Source: an uncultured Oscillospiraceae bacterium (GTDB taxonomy: Bacteria; Bacillota; Clostridia; Oscillospirales; Acutalibacteraceae). From it: 31,953 nt of DNA. The stretch's first letter is position 1; each line of letters begins with the position of its first letter. Below the pieces are notes generated by a model. It made no database searches. It was given only the letters and a program-made list of their open reading frames with translations, and was not told where the DNA came from. The stretch lies in the NCBI GenBank assembly GCA_900555705.1, contig USLV01000003.1, forward strand, positions 1 through 31,953, written 5' to 3'. Positions 6,569-14,280 of the stretch are shown one piece after another. The position numbers were made by a program, and so were the translations under genes.

Positions 6569-6611
6569 AAAAACCGGGGGCTTGTGCAGAACGGCACAGG
6601 TCCCTGGTTTT
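6569..6611 (+). terminator. Terminator after the GH31 gene
   Basis: AAAACC and GGG pair with CCC and GGTTTT around an inner GTGC/GCAC stem, followed by TTTTGTT. It separates the glycosidase from the ribosomal promoter 144 nt downstream. Confidence 0.7.
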
Positions 6612-6754
6612 GTTCGGGTGGCGGTGGAACCGGTCAGTCGGCGCCTCCGAGTGTCTATTTCTCCTTTAATAGAGCAAAAACATCCGACAAACCGGATAAA
6701 CCGCCGACATGCAGGGGGCCGACAAAAAAATTTTCAAAAATTGAAGAAAAAGGC

Positions 6755-6783
6755 TTGCAATCCCAGCCGGAATGCTGTATGAT
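6755..6783 (+). promoter_or_regulatory. Main promoter of the S10-spc-alpha superoperon
   Basis: TTGCAA (6755-6760) and TATGAT (6778-6783) are separated by 17 nt. Directly upstream, 6723-6752 is an A/T-rich stretch with phased A-runs, typical of an UP element that binds the alpha subunit C-terminal domain and marks strong stable-RNA and ribosomal promoters. Transcription would begin near 6790. Confidence 0.8.
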
Positions 6784-6789
6784 ACTAGA

Positions 6790-7147
6790 GCACGTTTATG
6801 TCCATCGGGTGAATTGCGCCCCGACGGATCCGACGTGCGAGACTGCACGATATGCGATGACGCGGGAGGTTGCGGCCTGTCTGGCCGGTTTTTCCGCTGA
6901 GTATGTCCGATTTTAAACCGGGCGACAAGAAATAACTGTGACCATGAACGGCTGGCGTCGGCGGGGTTGTTTCCCCCTGTGCGTCGGACGCCGTGTGGGC
7001 CGTTATGATTGCAGGACGCTGCAACCGCACCCGGGGCTTGATCTCACCAAGTTTCCGGTTTTTTATCCGGCCGGGAAGAAACACCCGGCCCGGTGTGCGC
7101 TTTCGGCGTCGCCCGCCAACTCAAATGATTAAGGAGGCGTTTTTCAA
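6790..7147 (+). promoter_or_regulatory. Long structured leader of the S10 operon
   Basis: About 358 nt separate the predicted start from rpsJ, with no credible ORF. Hairpins visible are CGGCC/GGCCG followed by TTTTT (6873-6893), GGCGTC...GACGCC enclosing GGGG/CCCC (6954-6992), and GGCCGGG/CCCGGCC (about 7069-7091). In E. coli, L4 binds the S10 leader and causes termination within it. A comparable control here is inferred from position and structure only. Confidence 0.55.
6873..6893 (+). terminator. Terminator-like hairpin inside the S10 leader
   Basis: CGGCC-TGTCT-GGCCG, a 5-bp GC stem, is followed by GTTTTT about 100 nt after the predicted transcription start. Since the whole ribosomal operon lies downstream, it can only be partial or conditional, as in attenuation. 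Confidence 0.45.
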
Positions 7148-7459
7148 GTGGCAGTCAAAGAAAAGATCAGAATTCGCATCAAGGGGTACGATCATCAGCT
7201 GGTGGATCAGTCCGCCGAGAAGATCGTCGAAACCGCTCGCCGCACCGGCGCCCGCGTGTCCGGTCCCGTTCCGCTCCCGACCGAGAAGGAAGTCGTGACC
7301 ATCCTGCGCGCTGTGCACAAGTACAAGGATTCCCGCGAGCAGTTCGAAACCCGCACCCACAAGCGTCTGATCGACATCCTCAGACCCTCGAACAAGACGG
7401 TTGAGGCCCTGATGGGCCTTGAGCTCCCCGCCGGTGTGGAAATCGAAATCAAGCTGTAA
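7148..7459 (+). CDS. rpsJ: 30S ribosomal protein S10
   Basis: A 103-residue S10 of normal length. It opens KIRIRIKGYDHQLVDQSA and contains the conserved loop THKRLIDI near residue 70. S10 sits in the 30S head and, in other bacteria, also pairs with NusB in antitermination. GTG 7148 is the start, with AAGGAGG about 9 nt upstream. It is the first gene of the superoperon, as usual. Confidence 0.98.
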   Translation: MAVKEKIRIRIKGYDHQLVDQSAEKIVETARRTGARVSGPVPLPTEKEVVTILRAVHKYKDSREQFETRTHKRLIDILRPSNKTVEALMGLELPAGVEIEIKL

Positions 7460-7538
7460 GAAACGGCTTGCCAGATTTCCGGGCGAGGTCATGTTGACGC
7501 CTTCCGGGCGCCAACCAATAACCAAGGAGGTATAGACA

Positions 7539-8174
7539 ATGCAAAAAGGCATCATCGGCAAGAAGATCGGCATGACCCAGATCTTCGACGAAAAGGGCAA
7601 CGTCGTCCCGGTGACGGTCATTGAAGCCGGCCCCTGTGTGGTCGTGCAGAAGAAGACCGTTGAGAACGACGGTTATGCGGCGGTTCAGGTCGGCTTCGGC
7701 GACATTTCGAACAAGGCCGTGACCAAGCCCCTCAAGGGCCACTTCGACAAGGCGGAGGTCGCCCCCAAGCGCACACTCCGTGAGTTCCGCTTCGACAGCT
7801 GCGACGCGCTGAATGTCGGCGACATCATCAAGGCCGATACTTTTGTTCCCGGCGACCGCGTGGATGTGGTCGGCACCAGCAAGGGTAAGGGCTACGCCGG
7901 TGCGATCAAGCGCTGGAACTTCCAGCGGCTGAAGGAGTCCCACGGTACCGGCCCTGTGGCTCGCCACGCCGGTTCGCTGGGCGCCTGCTCGTCTCCGTCC
8001 CGTGTCTATAAGGGCACGAAGGGCGCCGGCCATCTGGGCGCTGAGCGTGTGACCGTTCAGAACCTCGATGTTGTGAAAGTGGACGTGGAGAACAACCTGA
8101 TCGCTGTTCGCGGCGCCGTTCCGGGCGCGCGGGGCGCGGTCGTGGTCCTCTCCGACAGCGTCAAGAAGGCCTAA
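7539..8174 (+). CDS. rplC: 50S ribosomal protein L3
   Basis: A 211-residue L3, beginning QKGIIGKKIGMTQIFDE, the family's hallmark N-terminus, with the conserved RWNFQRLKESHGTG central loop that reaches toward the peptidyl-transferase centre. L3 is an early 50S assembly protein. AAGGAGG lies 8 nt before ATG 7539. The 79-nt gap after rpsJ holds a direct repeat of TTCCGGGCG but no other gene. Confidence 0.98.
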   Translation: MQKGIIGKKIGMTQIFDEKGNVVPVTVIEAGPCVVVQKKTVENDGYAAVQVGFGDISNKAVTKPLKGHFDKAEVAPKRTLREFRFDSCDALNVGDIIKADTFVPGDRVDVVGTSKGKGYAGAIKRWNFQRLKESHGTGPVARHAGSLGACSSPSRVYKGTKGAGHLGAERVTVQNLDVVKVDVENNLIAVRGAVPGARGAVVVLSDSVKKA

Positions 8175-8191
8175 GGGAAGGAGGAAAACAC

Positions 8192-8815
8192 ATGCCTACC
8201 GTATCGATTTATGACATGACCGGCAAGCAGACCGGCTCGATGGAGCTCTCCGCCGACGTCTTCGGCATCGAGCCCAACGTTCCCGTGATGCACAGCGCCG
8301 TTGTCAATTATCTGGCCAATCAGCGCCAGGGCACGCAGTCTACCCTGACCCGTTCCGAGGTCCGCGGCGGCGGCAAGAAGCCGTGGCGCCAGAAGGGCAC
8401 CGGACACGCCCGTCAGGGCTCCATCCGCGCTCCCCAGTGGACGCACGGCGGCATCGCGCTTGGCCCGAAGCCCCGCGATTACAGCTATGCGCTGCCGAAG
8501 AAGGTCCGCCGTCTGGCGATCAAATCCGCGTTCTCCTCGAAGGTGGCTGCGGAAGAGATGCTGGTGCTTGACGGGCTCGCGATGGACGAGTTCAAGACCA
8601 AGACCATCGCCGCCATGCTGAAGGCCCTCGAGGCTGACCGCAAGGTGCTGTTGGTTCTCGCGGAGAACGACGAGAAGATCGTCCGTTCCGCCCGCAATAT
8701 CCCCGGCGTGAAGGTCGCGCTGGTCAACACCCTGAACACCTATGACATCCTGAACAGCGATCGGTTTATCGTTGCCAAGGATGCGGTTGCGAAAATTGAG
8801 GAGGTGTACAGATAA
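8192..8815 (+). CDS. rplD: 50S ribosomal protein L4
   Basis: A 207-residue L4. The tunnel-loop segment GGGKKPWRQKGTGHARQGS (about residues 65-85) is diagnostic. L4 lines the peptide exit tunnel and, in E. coli, represses its own operon by binding the S10 leader, which makes the structured leader at 6790-7147 a plausible target. Its TAA overlaps the rplW ATG by one base (TAATG), so translation is probably coupled. Confidence 0.98.
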   Translation: MPTVSIYDMTGKQTGSMELSADVFGIEPNVPVMHSAVVNYLANQRQGTQSTLTRSEVRGGGKKPWRQKGTGHARQGSIRAPQWTHGGIALGPKPRDYSYALPKKVRRLAIKSAFSSKVAAEEMLVLDGLAMDEFKTKTIAAMLKALEADRKVLLVLAENDEKIVRSARNIPGVKVALVNTLNTYDILNSDRFIVAKDAVAKIEEVYR

Positions 8816-9105
8816 TGGATCCTCGGGATATTATCCTTGCGCCGGTCATCACCGAGAAGGCGGTCGGCGCCCTGCAGCAGAAGAAGTACACCTTTAAGGT
8901 GGCCAAGAACGCCAACAAGATCGAGATCGGCAAAGCAGTCGCGGCGATCTTCGGCGTCAAGGTTGCGAAGGTCAACACCATCAGCATGAAGGGACACCTT
9001 CGTCGCATGGGTCGCAACGAGGGTTACACCTCCGACTGGAAGAAGGCGGTCGTCACCCTGACCCCGGATTCCAAGACCATCGAATTCTTCGACGGCATGT
9101 TCTGA
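8815..9105 (+). CDS. rplW: 50S ribosomal protein L23
   Basis: A 96-residue L23 with the normal start (ILAPVITEKA) and the KVNTISMKGHLRRMGR segment. L23 sits at the exit-tunnel mouth and docks trigger factor and SRP. It overlaps rplD by one base and its SD lies inside rplD. A 130-nt gap with two hairpins separates it from rplB, the largest gap in this part of the operon. Confidence 0.97.
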   Translation: MDPRDIILAPVITEKAVGALQQKKYTFKVAKNANKIEIGKAVAAIFGVKVAKVNTISMKGHLRRMGRNEGYTSDWKKAVVTLTPDSKTIEFFDGMF

Positions 9106-9133
9106 TCGGCCCGCCGACAGCAGAACGCTTTTT

Positions 9134-9148
9134 GGCGGGTTTCCCGCC
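9134..9148 (+). other. Terminator-like hairpin between rplW and rplB
   Basis: GGCGGG-TTT-CCCGCC is a 6-bp all-GC stem followed by the short T-rich TCTTT. The T tract is weak, so any termination would be partial; it may instead protect or delimit processed mRNA ends. Confidence 0.35.
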
Positions 9149-9170
9149 TCTTTACCCGAAGGCAACGTAT

Positions 9171-9205
9171 GGGAGCCGTCCGGCGGACGCCGGTCTGCCG
9201 CTCCC
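9171..9205 (+). other. Hairpin just upstream of the rplB ribosome-binding site
   Basis: GGGAGC (9171-9176) pairs with GCTCCC (9200-9205), with an inner GTCC/GGAC stem. It ends 16 nt before the rplB SD, close enough to influence translation or to bind a protein. Confidence 0.35.
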
Positions 9206-9235
9206 GCAAAGCCAACGAACAGGAGAGTGAATCAG

Positions 9236-10069
9236 ATGCCTATCATCAGTTATAAGCCCACGACCCCGGGCCGCCGCGGTATGACCACGATGGACTACAG
9301 CGGCCTGTCCAAGGTCGAGCCGGAGAAGAGCCTGCTCGCTCCTCTTCGCAAGAAGGCCGGTCGCAACAGCTACGGCCGCATCACCGTTCGCCATCGCGGC
9401 GGCGGAAACCGCCGCAAGTACCGCATCATCGATTTCAAGCGCAACAAGGCGGATATGCCCGCCAAGGTGCTGACGCTGGAATACGACCCGAACCGCAGCG
9501 CGCATATCGCGCTCGTGCAGTATGAGGACGGCGAGAAGCGTTACATCATCGCGCCGCAGGGGCTCTCGGTTGGCGACACCGTCGTCTCCGGGCCCTCTGC
9601 GGATATCAAGCCGGGCAACGCCCTGCCGCTCGCAAACATCCCGACCGGTACCTTTATCCACAATGTGGAGCTGTATCCGGGCAAGGGGGCGCAGCTCGCC
9701 CGCAGTGCCGGTGTCATGGCACAGCTCGTCGCGAAGGAGAACAACCTCGCGCTCGTGCGTCTGCCCTCCGGCGAAATGCGGTATGTTCCGCAGAACTGCA
9801 TGGCGACGATCGGTCAGGTCGGCAACGTCGAGCATGAGAACGTCAAGATCGGTAAGGCCGGCCGTAAGCGCCACATGGGTTGGCGTCCGACCGTTCGCGG
9901 TTCCGTCATGAACCCCTGCGACCACCCGCACGGCGGTGGTGAGGGCAAGTCCCCGATCGGCCGTCCCGGCCCGGTTACCCCGTGGGGCAAGCCCGCCCTG
10001 GGTTACAAGACCCGCAAGACCCACAACCGTTCGGATAAGTTCATCGTGAAGCGCCGCAACGGCAAGTAA
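9236..10069 (+). CDS. rplB: 50S ribosomal protein L2
   Basis: A 277-residue L2 with the hallmark start SYKPTTPGRRGMT and the C-terminal signature HPHGGGEGKSPIGR around residue 228, near the peptidyl-transferase centre. L2 is needed for subunit association. ATG 9236 is preferred: AGGAGA lies 9 nt upstream and the protein then starts as family members do. The in-frame GTG at 9227 would place the SD directly against the start. Confidence 0.98.
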   Translation: MPIISYKPTTPGRRGMTTMDYSGLSKVEPEKSLLAPLRKKAGRNSYGRITVRHRGGGNRRKYRIIDFKRNKADMPAKVLTLEYDPNRSAHIALVQYEDGEKRYIIAPQGLSVGDTVVSGPSADIKPGNALPLANIPTGTFIHNVELYPGKGAQLARSAGVMAQLVAKENNLALVRLPSGEMRYVPQNCMATIGQVGNVEHENVKIGKAGRKRHMGWRPTVRGSVMNPCDHPHGGGEGKSPIGRPGPVTPWGKPALGYKTRKTHNRSDKFIVKRRNGK

Positions 10070-10090
10070 ACGAAAGGAGAATTCAGGTTT

Positions 10091-10363
10091 ATGGGTAGAA
10101 GCGTAAAGAAAGGACCTTTCGTACAGCCTGTGCTGCTCAAAAGGATTCAGGAAATGAACAAAGCCGGAGAAAAGCGCATTTTGAAAACCTGGAGCCGGTC
10201 CTCCACGATTTTCCCGGATTTTGTTGGGCACACCATTGCCGTTCACGACGGCCGCAAGCATGTGCCGGTGTATGTCACCGAGGACATGGTCGGCCATAAG
10301 CTGGGCGAGTTCGCCCCCACCCGAACCTTCCGCGGCCATGTCGGCTCGAAGAGTTCGAGATAA
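10091..10363 (+). CDS. rpsS: 30S ribosomal protein S19
   Basis: A 90-residue S19, with GRSVKKGPFV at the start, the conserved WSRSSTI segment and GHKLGEFAPTRTFRGH near the end. S19 binds 16S rRNA in the 30S head together with S13. It lies 21 nt after rplB with AAGGAG upstream. Confidence 0.98.
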   Translation: MGRSVKKGPFVQPVLLKRIQEMNKAGEKRILKTWSRSSTIFPDFVGHTIAVHDGRKHVPVYVTEDMVGHKLGEFAPTRTFRGHVGSKSSR

Positions 10364-10386
10364 GCGGTTGAAAGGAGAGAATCGTT

Positions 10387-10722
10387 ATGGAAGCAAGGGC
10401 GCAAGCAACTTACGTCCGTATTTCCCCCCGCAAAGTCAAAATCGTTCTCGACCTCATCCGCAATAAGCCGGTTGATGTCGCTATGGCGATTGTCAAGAAT
10501 ACCCCCAAGGCCGCCTGCGAGCCGCTTGCGAAGCTGCTGAAGTCGGCTTCGGCCAATGCGGAGGCGAACCACAACATGGATCCGAATAACCTCTATGTTG
10601 CGGAGTGCTTCGTCTGCCCCGGCCCCATTCTCAAGCGTATCCGTCCCAGAGCGCAGGGTCGTGCGTATCGCATCGAGAAGAGAACGTCACACATCACCCT
10701 TGTGCTCAAGGAACAGGACTAA
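10387..10722 (+). CDS. rplV: 50S ribosomal protein L22
   Basis: A 111-residue L22 with the C-terminal beta-hairpin signature RPRAQGRAYRIEKRTSHI that reaches into the exit tunnel, where macrolide-resistance changes occur in other species. The N-terminal YVRISPRKVKIVLDLIR is typical. No hairpin-loop insertion or deletion is evident. AAAGGAG precedes ATG 10387. Confidence 0.98.
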   Translation: MEARAQATYVRISPRKVKIVLDLIRNKPVDVAMAIVKNTPKAACEPLAKLLKSASANAEANHNMDPNNLYVAECFVCPGPILKRIRPRAQGRAYRIEKRTSHITLVLKEQD

Positions 10723-10740
10723 GTGAGGAGGAGGTAAATT

Positions 10741-11406
10741 ATGGGACAGAAAGTCAATCCCCACGGCCTGCGTGTCGGTGTAATCAAGGATTGGGATTCC
10801 CGCTGGTTCGTCAAGGACAGCGAGTTCGGCGACACCATTGTCTCCGACTATAAGCTGCGGAAATACCTCAAAAAGACCCTGTATGCCGCCGGTGTGCCGA
10901 AAATTGAGATCGAGCGCGACGCGTCCCGCGTCCGCGTGCATATCCACTGCGCGAAGCCCGGCGTCGTCATCGGCAAGGGCGGCGCGGAGATCGAGAAGCT
11001 GCGTCTGACCTGCGAGAAGATGCTCGGGAAACCGACCCTCATCAACATCGTCGAGGTCCGCAACCCCGATCTGAACGCCCAGCTGGTCGCCGAGAACATC
11101 GCGGCTCAGCTCGAGAAGCGTATCTCCTTCCGCCGCGCCATGAAGCAGGCCATCGGCCGCGCCATGAAGCTCGGTGCGAAGGGTATCAAGACCCAGGTGT
11201 CCGGCCGTCTGGGCGGTGCGGAAATCGCCCGTACAGAGCAGTATCACGAGGGCACCATCCCGCTGCAGACCCTGCGCGCTGACATCGACTACGGCTTTGC
11301 TGAGGCGAACACGACCTATGGCCGCATCGGTGTGAAGACCTGGATCTACCGCGGCGAGGTGCTGGCCGGTGCCGCGAAGCCCCGTCGGGAAGGAGGCCGC
11401 AAGTAA
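10741..11406 (+). CDS. rpsC: 30S ribosomal protein S3
   Basis: A 221-residue S3. It begins GQKVNPHGLRVG and has a type II KH domain with the GKGGAEIEKLR motif (about residues 79-89). The C-terminal domain ends YGRIGVKTWIYRGE. S3 lines the mRNA entry tunnel and helps unwind mRNA. Its TAA overlaps the rplP ATG (TAATG), suggesting coupled translation. Confidence 0.98.
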   Translation: MGQKVNPHGLRVGVIKDWDSRWFVKDSEFGDTIVSDYKLRKYLKKTLYAAGVPKIEIERDASRVRVHIHCAKPGVVIGKGGAEIEKLRLTCEKMLGKPTLINIVEVRNPDLNAQLVAENIAAQLEKRISFRRAMKQAIGRAMKLGAKGIKTQVSGRLGGAEIARTEQYHEGTIPLQTLRADIDYGFAEANTTYGRIGVKTWIYRGEVLAGAAKPRREGGRK

Positions 11407-11831
11407 TGCTGTTGCCGAAGAGAGTTAAATATCGCCGCGTCCAGAGAGGCCGCCTGACCGGTAAGGCCTATCGCGGCAACACCGTCACCTATGGTGACTT
11501 TGGTCTGCAGGCGCTGGAGCCGGCCTGGATCAGCTCGAATCAGATTGAGGCCGCCCGTGTCGCCATGACGCGTTACATTAAGCGTGGCGGACAGGTCTGG
11601 ATCAAGATTTTCCCCGACAAGCCCATCACGGAGAAGCCGGCTGAGACCCGAATGGGTTCCGGTAAAGGCTCGCCGGAGTACTGGGTTGCCGTTGTCAAGC
11701 CCGGCCGTGTGATGTTTGAGATCGCGGGTGTGCCGGAGGAGACCGCGCGCGAGGCTCTGAGACTTGCAGCGAACAAGCTGCCCATCAAGTGCAAGGTGCT
11801 TTGCAAGGAAGAAACGGATGGTGAGCAGTAA
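11406..11831 (+). CDS. rplP: 50S ribosomal protein L16
   Basis: A 141-residue L16 with both family segments, IKRGGQVWIKIFPDKPIT and RMGSGKGSPEYWVAVVKPG. L16 contacts the A-site tRNA elbow region and is a late assembly protein. It overlaps rpsC at its start and rpmC at its end by one base each. Confidence 0.98.
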   Translation: MLLPKRVKYRRVQRGRLTGKAYRGNTVTYGDFGLQALEPAWISSNQIEAARVAMTRYIKRGGQVWIKIFPDKPITEKPAETRMGSGKGSPEYWVAVVKPGRVMFEIAGVPEETAREALRLAANKLPIKCKVLCKEETDGEQ

Positions 11832-12046
11832 TGAAAAAGTCTGAAAAGGATAAGATCCGCGAGATGTCTGCGACCGAAATGCAGACCCGGCTGGACGAAC
11901 TGAAGAAAGAGCTGTTCAATCTGCGCTTCCAACACGCGATCAACCAGCTTGACAATCCGATGCGTCTGAAGGCCGTCAAGAAGGAAATCGCCGTGATCAA
12001 GACGATCATGTGCGAGGCCGAGAAGAAGAGCGGCGCCGAAGCGTAA
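11831..12046 (+). CDS. rpmC: 50S ribosomal protein L29
   Basis: A 71-residue L29, a two-helix protein near the tunnel exit. The segment KKELFNLRFQHAINQLDNPMR is the family pattern. The start overlaps the rplP stop (TAATG), so translation is likely coupled. Confidence 0.97.
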   Translation: MKKSEKDKIREMSATEMQTRLDELKKELFNLRFQHAINQLDNPMRLKAVKKEIAVIKTIMCEAEKKSGAEA

Positions 12047-12064
12047 CGGAAGGAGGAAACAGTT

Positions 12065-12322
12065 GTGAGCGAACGGAATCTGAGAAAGACCCGGACCGGT
12101 ATCGTTGTCAGCGACAAGATGGAGAAGACCATTGTTGTGGCGATCGAGGACAACGTCCGCCATCCGCTTTATAAGAAGATCATGAAGCGTACCGTGAAGC
12201 TGAAGGCGCATGATGAGAACAACGAATGCCGCGTGGGCGACCGCGTGAGCGTCATGGAGACCCGCCCCCTGTCGAAAGATAAGCACTGGCGGCTGGTCAG
12301 CATCATCGAGAAAGCGAAATAA
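12065..12322 (+). CDS. rpsQ: 30S ribosomal protein S17
   Basis: An 85-residue S17 with the OB-fold sequence RKTRTGIVVSDKMEKTIVV and the HDENNECRVGDRV loop. It is a primary 16S rRNA binder. GTG 12065 is the start, with AAGGAGG 9 nt upstream. In E. coli it is the last gene of the S10 operon; here a strong hairpin follows before rplN. Confidence 0.97.
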   Translation: MSERNLRKTRTGIVVSDKMEKTIVVAIEDNVRHPLYKKIMKRTVKLKAHDENNECRVGDRVSVMETRPLSKDKHWRLVSIIEKAK

Positions 12323-12332
12323 GTCGGTAAGG

Positions 12333-12355
12333 GCGTCCGTGGCAGGCACGGACGC
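12333..12355 (+). other. Strong hairpin at the S10/spc boundary
   Basis: GCGTCCGTG (12333-12341) and CACGGACGC (12347-12355) form a perfect 9-bp stem with a 5-nt loop. No T run follows. The SD of rplN (AAAGGAGG) begins 3 nt after the stem. It may be a processing site, an mRNA-stabilising element or a protein-binding site. Confidence 0.55.
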
Positions 12356-12373
12356 GGAAAGGAGGAACAACCT

Positions 12374-12742
12374 GTGGTACAACAGCAGACCTACCTCAAA
12401 GTTGCCGACAACACCGGCGCAAAGGAGCTCATGTGCATCCGCGTTCTCGGTGGTTCCGGCAGAAGGTATGCAAATATCGGCGACGTGGTGGTTGCTTCCG
12501 TCAAAAAAGCAGCACCCGGCGGCGTTGTAAAAAAAGGCGAGGTCGTGAAGGCCGTTATTGTGCGGTCGGTTCGCGGTGTCCGCCGCGACGACGGCACCTA
12601 CATCCGTTTTGACGAGAATGCGGCCGTCATCATCCGCGACGACAAAAACCCGAGGGGTACCCGTATTTTTGGCCCGGTGGCGAGAGAGCTCAGGGAGAAG
12701 GACTACATGAAGATCCTGAGCCTCGCACCCGAAGTGCTTTGA
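12374..12742 (+). CDS. rplN: 50S ribosomal protein L14
   Basis: A 122-residue L14 with VADNTGAKELMCIRVLGG near the start and the PRGTRIFGPVARELR segment. L14 forms an intersubunit bridge and is the target of RsfS silencing factor in other bacteria. GTG 12374 is the start; AAAGGAGG lies upstream. In E. coli this is the first spc gene. Confidence 0.98.
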   Translation: MVQQQTYLKVADNTGAKELMCIRVLGGSGRRYANIGDVVVASVKKAAPGGVVKKGEVVKAVIVRSVRGVRRDDGTYIRFDENAAVIIRDDKNPRGTRIFGPVARELREKDYMKILSLAPEVL

Positions 12743-12755
12743 TGGAGGTGCCGAA

Positions 12756-13088
12756 ATGAACAAGAAGTTACATGTGAAGAAGAACGATAACGTTCTGATC
12801 CTCAGCGGCAAGGACCGCGGCAAGAAGGGCAAGGTCCTCGAGGTCAGCCCCGAAGAGGGCAAGGTCATTGTCGAAGGCCGCAACATGGTGACGAAGCATG
12901 TGAAGCCCCGCAAGATGGGTGATCCCGGCGGCATCGTCAAGGCCGAGGGCGCGATGTATGCGTCCAAGGTTCAGGTCATCTGCCCCAGCTGCAACAAGCC
13001 GACCCGTGTCGCGCACAAGCGTGTGGCCGGCGAGAACGGCAAAAACCGTTCGATCCGCGTTTGCAAGCGTTGCGGCGAGACCCTTTAA
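12756..13088 (+). CDS. rplX: 50S ribosomal protein L24
   Basis: A 110-residue L24 with an N-terminal KOW motif (NVLILSGKDRGKKGKVLEV). The C-terminal CPSC and CKRC pairs look like a zinc ribbon, as in many Firmicutes L24 proteins. L24 is one of the two proteins that initiate 50S assembly. It lies 13 nt after rplN. Confidence 0.97.
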   Translation: MNKKLHVKKNDNVLILSGKDRGKKGKVLEVSPEEGKVIVEGRNMVTKHVKPRKMGDPGGIVKAEGAMYASKVQVICPSCNKPTRVAHKRVAGENGKNRSIRVCKRCGETL

Positions 13089-13103
13089 GGAGGTAAGTAG
13101 CGA

Positions 13104-13643
13104 ATGGCCAGAATGAAGGACTATTACAAAAACGACGTGGCCCCCGCGCTGATGAAGAAGTTCGGCTATAAGAGCGTGATGCAGATTCCGAAGCTGGACA
13201 AGATCGTCATCAATGTCGGTTGCGGCGAGGCCCGCGACAACTCCAAGGTGATCGACGCGATTATGATCGACCTCGCGGCCATCACCGGCCAGCGTCCGGT
13301 CGTCTGCAAGGCGAGAAAGTCCGTCGCGAATTTCAAGCTCCGCGAGGGCATGAGCATCGGCGCTAAGGTCACCCTGCGCGGTGAGCGTATGTACGAATTC
13401 CTGGATCGCCTCTTCAACGTGGCGCTGCCCCGTGTCCGTGACTTCCGCGGCATCAACCCGAACTCGTTCGATGGTCGCGGCAACTACAACATGGGCCTCA
13501 AGGAGCAGCTGATTTTCCCGGAAATCGACTACGATAAGATCGACAAGGTTCGCGGCATGGACATCTGCTTTGTCACCACCGCGACCACCGATGAAGAAGC
13601 GCGCGAGCTGCTCACGCTGATGGGCGCTCCGTTCGAGAAGTAA
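13104..13643 (+). CDS. rplE: 50S ribosomal protein L5
   Basis: A 179-residue L5 with the signature KLDKIVINVGCGEA and the central RKSVANFKLREGMSIGAKV. L5 binds 5S rRNA with L18 and forms part of the central protuberance. It lies 15 nt after rplX with AAGGAGG upstream. Confidence 0.98.
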   Translation: MARMKDYYKNDVAPALMKKFGYKSVMQIPKLDKIVINVGCGEARDNSKVIDAIMIDLAAITGQRPVVCKARKSVANFKLREGMSIGAKVTLRGERMYEFLDRLFNVALPRVRDFRGINPNSFDGRGNYNMGLKEQLIFPEIDYDKIDKVRGMDICFVTTATTDEEARELLTLMGAPFEK

Positions 13644-13655
13644 GGAGGGGACACC

Positions 13656-13841
13656 GTGGCAAAGACATCCATGAAGGTTAAACAGCAGAGACCGGCGAAA
13701 TATTCCACTCAGGCGTATAACCGCTGCAAAATCTGCGGCCGTCCTCACGCCTATCTGCGGAAATACGGCATCTGCCGTATCTGTTTCCGCGAGCTCGCCT
13801 ACAAGGGCGAAATTCCTGGCGTCAAGAAGGCCAGCTGGTAA
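13656..13841 (+). CDS. rpsN: 30S ribosomal protein S14, zinc-binding type
   Basis: A 61-residue S14 of the short type Z form. Two CxxC pairs, CKIC and CRIC, coordinate zinc by family knowledge. The zinc-free long paralogue used under zinc limitation is not in the window. GTG 13656 is the start, with AAGGAGG upstream, and it sits 12 nt after rplE. Confidence 0.97.
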   Translation: MAKTSMKVKQQRPAKYSTQAYNRCKICGRPHAYLRKYGICRICFRELAYKGEIPGVKKASW

Positions 13842-13863
13842 TAGCTAGAAGGAGGTTGACGGA

Positions 13864-14265
13864 ATGCAAATCACCGATACCATCGCCGATATGCTGACGA
13901 GAATCCGCAACGCAAGCTCGGCTAAGCACGATTCGGTGGATATCCCCGCTTCCAACATGAAGAAGGCTATTGCCCAGATTCTTGTTGACGAGGGATATGT
14001 CAAGAACTATTCGATTATTGAAGACGGCAAGCAGGGCATGATCCGCATTAACCTGAAATATCAGGGTGCGTCCAGAACCCCGGTTATCCTGGGGCTGCGC
14101 CGCGTTTCCAAGCCCGGCCTGCGCATCTACTCCAGCAGCGAGGATATGCCGAAGGTCATGAAGGGCATCGGCACCGCCATTGTTTCCACCTCGAAGGGTG
14201 TCATGACCGACAAGAAGGCCCGTCAGGAAAACGTCGGCGGCGAAGTCCTGGCTTTTGTGTGGTAA
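13864..14265 (+). CDS. rpsH: 30S ribosomal protein S8
   Basis: A 133-residue S8 beginning TDTIADMLTRIRNA, with the C-terminal STSKGVMTDKKARQ segment that binds 16S rRNA. In E. coli S8 represses the spc operon by binding mRNA near rplE. No clear copy of that site was searched out here. GAAGGAGG precedes ATG 13864. Confidence 0.98.
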   Translation: MQITDTIADMLTRIRNASSAKHDSVDIPASNMKKAIAQILVDEGYVKNYSIIEDGKQGMIRINLKYQGASRTPVILGLRRVSKPGLRIYSSSEDMPKVMKGIGTAIVSTSKGVMTDKKARQENVGGEVLAFVW

Positions 14266-14280
14266 GGGGGGCGGAAAGAG

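Noticed and set aside
12756..13088. CxxC pairs in L24 as a sign of a fusion
   Set aside because: Such cysteine pairs are usual in L24 of Firmicutes.
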